This document shows positions 6,226-6,535 of a stretch of 6,535 bases of DNA, in pieces. The notes below the pieces were generated by a model. That model worked only from the letters and a program-made list of their open reading frames with translations, made no database searches and was not told the origin of the DNA. The translations under genes and the position numbers were made by a program. Source of the DNA: Pseudomonadota bacterium (GTDB lineage: Bacteria; Pseudomonadota; Gammaproteobacteria; Steroidobacterales; Rariloculaceae); the NCBI GenBank assembly GCA_009843005.1, contig VYEH01000368.1, forward strand, positions 9,073 through 15,607, given 5' to 3'. Positions within the stretch are counted from its first letter, which is position 1. Each line of letters opens with the position of its first letter.

Positions 6226-6339
6226 CCGAAACTCGCCCGCTTCGCCTTGATCGTGAGCCTGCAAGTCTATAGGATACCGGCGGCGTTCAGGCAGTAAATC
6301 TACCTCTAGAAGCGACGCCCCGGGTGTGGCTTTTTCTTT
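6216..6339 (+). terminator. Long-range inverted repeat followed by a T-rich run (terminator-like)
   Basis: GCCACACCCG at 6216-6225 is the exact reverse complement of CGGGTGTGGC at 6321-6330, and the second arm is followed directly by TTTTTCTTT (6331-6339). The 95-base gap is long for an intrinsic terminator, but GGCGT (6282-6286) and ACGCC (6315-6319) can pair inside it next to the right arm and shorten the effective loop. It would stop transcripts coming from parB; the candidate atp promoter lies inside the loop. Sequence supports the pairing; termination is inference. Confidence 0.35.
6247..6275 (+). promoter_or_regulatory. Candidate sigma70 promoter for the atp operon
   Basis: TTGATC (6247-6252) and TAGGAT (6270-6275) are separated by exactly 17 bases; each matches the sigma70 consensus at four of six positions, including TTG of the -35 and the first two and last two bases of the -10. 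Transcription would start near 6282, giving a leader of about 97 bases before the atpI GTG. It lies 98 bases after the parB stop, in the only sizeable non-coding stretch before atpI, where an atp promoter is expected. Confidence 0.45.
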
Positions 6340-6378
6340 ATCCGATGCAGCGGGACATTACGGGCACACGGTCTGCTT

Positions 6379-6535
6379 GTGAGCAATCTGGATGAGCGGT
6401 TCCGCCAGGCGCGAAGGGCTGCGTTCCGGATCGTCGGGGCACAGGCTTGCATCACGCTGCTGGCTGCCGCCGCCGGTTTGGTGCTGGCGGGTGTGGCGGG
6501 GGCCGTCTCAGCGTTTCTGGGCGGCGGAATCGGCA
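6379..6535 (+). CDS. atpI: ATP synthase subunit I, AtpI (3' truncated by window edge)
   Basis: Small membrane protein encoded first in many F1Fo ATP synthase operons; it is thought to help assemble the c-ring or support the complex, and is usually dispensable. Fifty-two codons are visible from GTG at 6379. The product opens with a short basic, charged stretch (RFRQARRAAFR, residues 7-17), then a long run of Ala, Leu, Val and Gly (about 18-48) covering the first membrane helix and the turn into the second, ending GGGIG, the position before the usual LPN segment of AtpI. The charged N-terminus followed directly by a helix, and the place after parB, are both characteristic. The start codon is GTG and the ribosome binding site is weak (ACGG at 6368-6371). 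atpB, atpE and the rest of the operon should follow outside the window. The family call relies on pattern and context more than on specific catalytic residues. Confidence 0.8.
   Translation, partial: MSNLDERFRQARRAAFRIVGAQACITLLAAAAGLVLAGVAGAVSAFLGGGIG

Noticed and set aside
6202..6297. 31-codon open frame beginning ATG at 6202 between parB and atpI
   Set aside because: No ribosome binding site, it crosses the candidate atp promoter, and the peptide has no recognisable features.
6315..6339. Compact intrinsic terminator formed by the bases just before the T run
   Set aside because: Only three to four consecutive pairs can form locally (GCC with GGC at 6317-6330), too weak; the long-range stem is the better explanation.

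Overview
The window reads as a GC-rich gammaproteobacterial chromosome segment, with all genes on the + strand and tightly packed. The proteins are closest, from memory, to gammaproteobacterial Opp, RsmG, ParA, ParB and AtpI. The order rsmG-parA-parB-atpI is the usual origin-proximal neighbourhood of that class. Family or genus cannot be fixed from the sequence alone; a halophilic or thioalkaliphilic Chromatiales-type or a deep Xanthomonadales-type lineage would fit, but this is only an impression.

Layout. Positions 1-3585 hold the 3' part of an oligopeptide ABC importer operon: oppB (5' end cut off by the window edge), oppC (overlaps oppB by 4 bases, GTGA), and one fused two-domain ATPase gene standing in for oppD plus oppF. 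The binding protein gene oppA is presumably upstream, outside the window. A 104-base gap with a TATACT box directly before the next start codon leads to rsmG (16S rRNA G527 methyltransferase). Seven bases later parA begins with a TTG codon. A 164-base parA-parB spacer follows, which is unusual. It holds a -10-like box, a 10-base direct repeat, a 31-codon leader ORF with a good ribosome binding site, and a hairpin covering the parB ribosome binding site. parB ends at 6149. A 229-base non-coding stretch then carries a candidate sigma70 promoter and inverted repeats, and the window ends in the first 52 codons of atpI, the usual head of the ATP synthase operon.

How the genes work together. OppBC form the membrane channel and the fused ATPase supplies both nucleotide-binding sites for peptide uptake. 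ParA and ParB make up the chromosome-segregation system, which normally works with parS sites; no full parS is in the window. RsmG modifies the ribosome. AtpI helps assemble or supports the F1Fo ATP synthase. There is no sign of a mobile element, CRISPR array, tRNA or rRNA gene. I found no clearly new biological system. The most interesting points are regulatory layouts (the parB leader and the par/atp boundary) and a divergent RsmG active site.
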